A stretch of 8,364 nucleotides of DNA, from positions 1 through 8,364 of the forward strand of contig DKGH01000202.1 in the NCBI GenBank assembly GCA_002453165.1. The letters run 5' to 3'. Below, in pieces: positions 8,313 through 8,364 of the stretch. The notes below the pieces were generated by a model that saw only the letters and a list, made by a program, of their open reading frames with translations, searched no databases and had not been told where the DNA came from. The DNA comes from Verrucomicrobia bacterium UBA6775. Lineage in GTDB: Bacteria; Verrucomicrobiota; Verrucomicrobiia; Limisphaerales; UBA1096. A program made the translations under genes and the position numbers. Every line of letters begins with the position of its first letter. Positions within the stretch are counted from its first letter, which is position 1.

Positions 8313-8320
8313 CCAAACCG
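8276..8320. repeat. 8-bp perfect inverted repeat (C/C') upstream of gltB
   Basis: CGGTTTGG (8276-8283) and CCAAACCG (8313-8320) are perfect reverse complements. The right arm directly abuts the right arm of the 11-bp repeat, and the two repeats interleave (B, C, B', C') instead of nesting, so in RNA they cannot form together without a pseudoknot. Confidence 0.65.
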
Positions 8321-8364
8321 TCAACTTAGACAAGCGCCAAGAGAAGGCCTCCGCAAAAAAGGCA

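Larger units (their letters stand above)
8231..8364 (-). promoter_or_regulatory. gltB upstream region with overlapping inverted repeats (putative leader or operator)
   Basis: This stretch lies upstream of the chosen gltB ATG, reaches the window edge and contains no recognised gene. In the transcript direction it holds, in order, segments C' (8320-8313), B' (8312-8302), C (8283-8276), A' (8276-8269), B (8271-8261) and A (8260-8253), where C'/C, B'/B and A'/A are perfect complements. C'/C and A'/A could form together as two hairpins, whereas B'/B would exclude both. I see no convincing -35/-10 pair and no match to a riboswitch class I know. The function is inferred from structure alone; a protein operator is equally possible. 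The promoter may lie beyond the window edge. Confidence 0.5.

Noticed and set aside
8231..8364. Known glutamine riboswitch or other named leader upstream of gltB
   Set aside because: I could not match the conserved sequence blocks of the glutamine-binding RNA motifs I know; only the inverted repeats are evident.
1..8364. tRNA, rRNA, CRISPR array, insertion sequence or phage gene
   Set aside because: No cloverleaf, regularly spaced direct repeats, transposase or integrase motifs were seen; the window is filled by four core-metabolism genes.

Overview
The window holds the end of a respiratory complex I operon facing a glutamate synthase operon. It reads as a bacterial chromosomal core region with no sign of mobile DNA. 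The GltD resembles the Bacillus/plastid-like branch of the small subunit. Good Shine-Dalgarno sites are scarce: only gltD has a clear one. Together with the general feel of the proteins this suggests, weakly, a Gram-negative of the PVC group such as Verrucomicrobiota. That placement is inference and was not tested against any database.

Layout. Bases 1-464 (+) are the 3' end of nuoM, cut by the window edge. Nine bases later nuoN (474-1955, +) is complete and ends the visible part of the nuo operon. A 90-base gap follows, containing a strong hairpin (1993-2023) with a seven-base run that makes it a good terminator for transcripts arriving from the right. On the minus strand come gltD (2046-3629) and, upstream of it, gltB (3659-8230), separated by 29 bases and so almost certainly one gltBD transcript. 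The last 134 bases (8231-8364) are the gltB upstream region, which holds three overlapping perfect inverted repeats.

Function. NuoM and NuoN are antiporter-like proton-pumping membrane subunits of NADH:quinone oxidoreductase. GltB and GltD form NADPH-dependent glutamate synthase: GltD passes electrons from NADPH through FAD and Fe-S clusters to GltB. GltB releases ammonia from glutamine and builds glutamate from 2-oxoglutarate. All key residues I looked for are present, so both systems look intact.

The genes are ordinary. Two things deserve a second look. The first is the set of mutually exclusive inverted repeats upstream of gltB, which could be a two-state leader RNA or a compound operator. 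The second is the patchy base composition inside gltB: long stretches of about 35-45% GC alternate with short patches of about 55-62%, while gltD has high GC where sampled (63% in one 60-base block). I found no convincing evidence of a wholly new multi-gene system.
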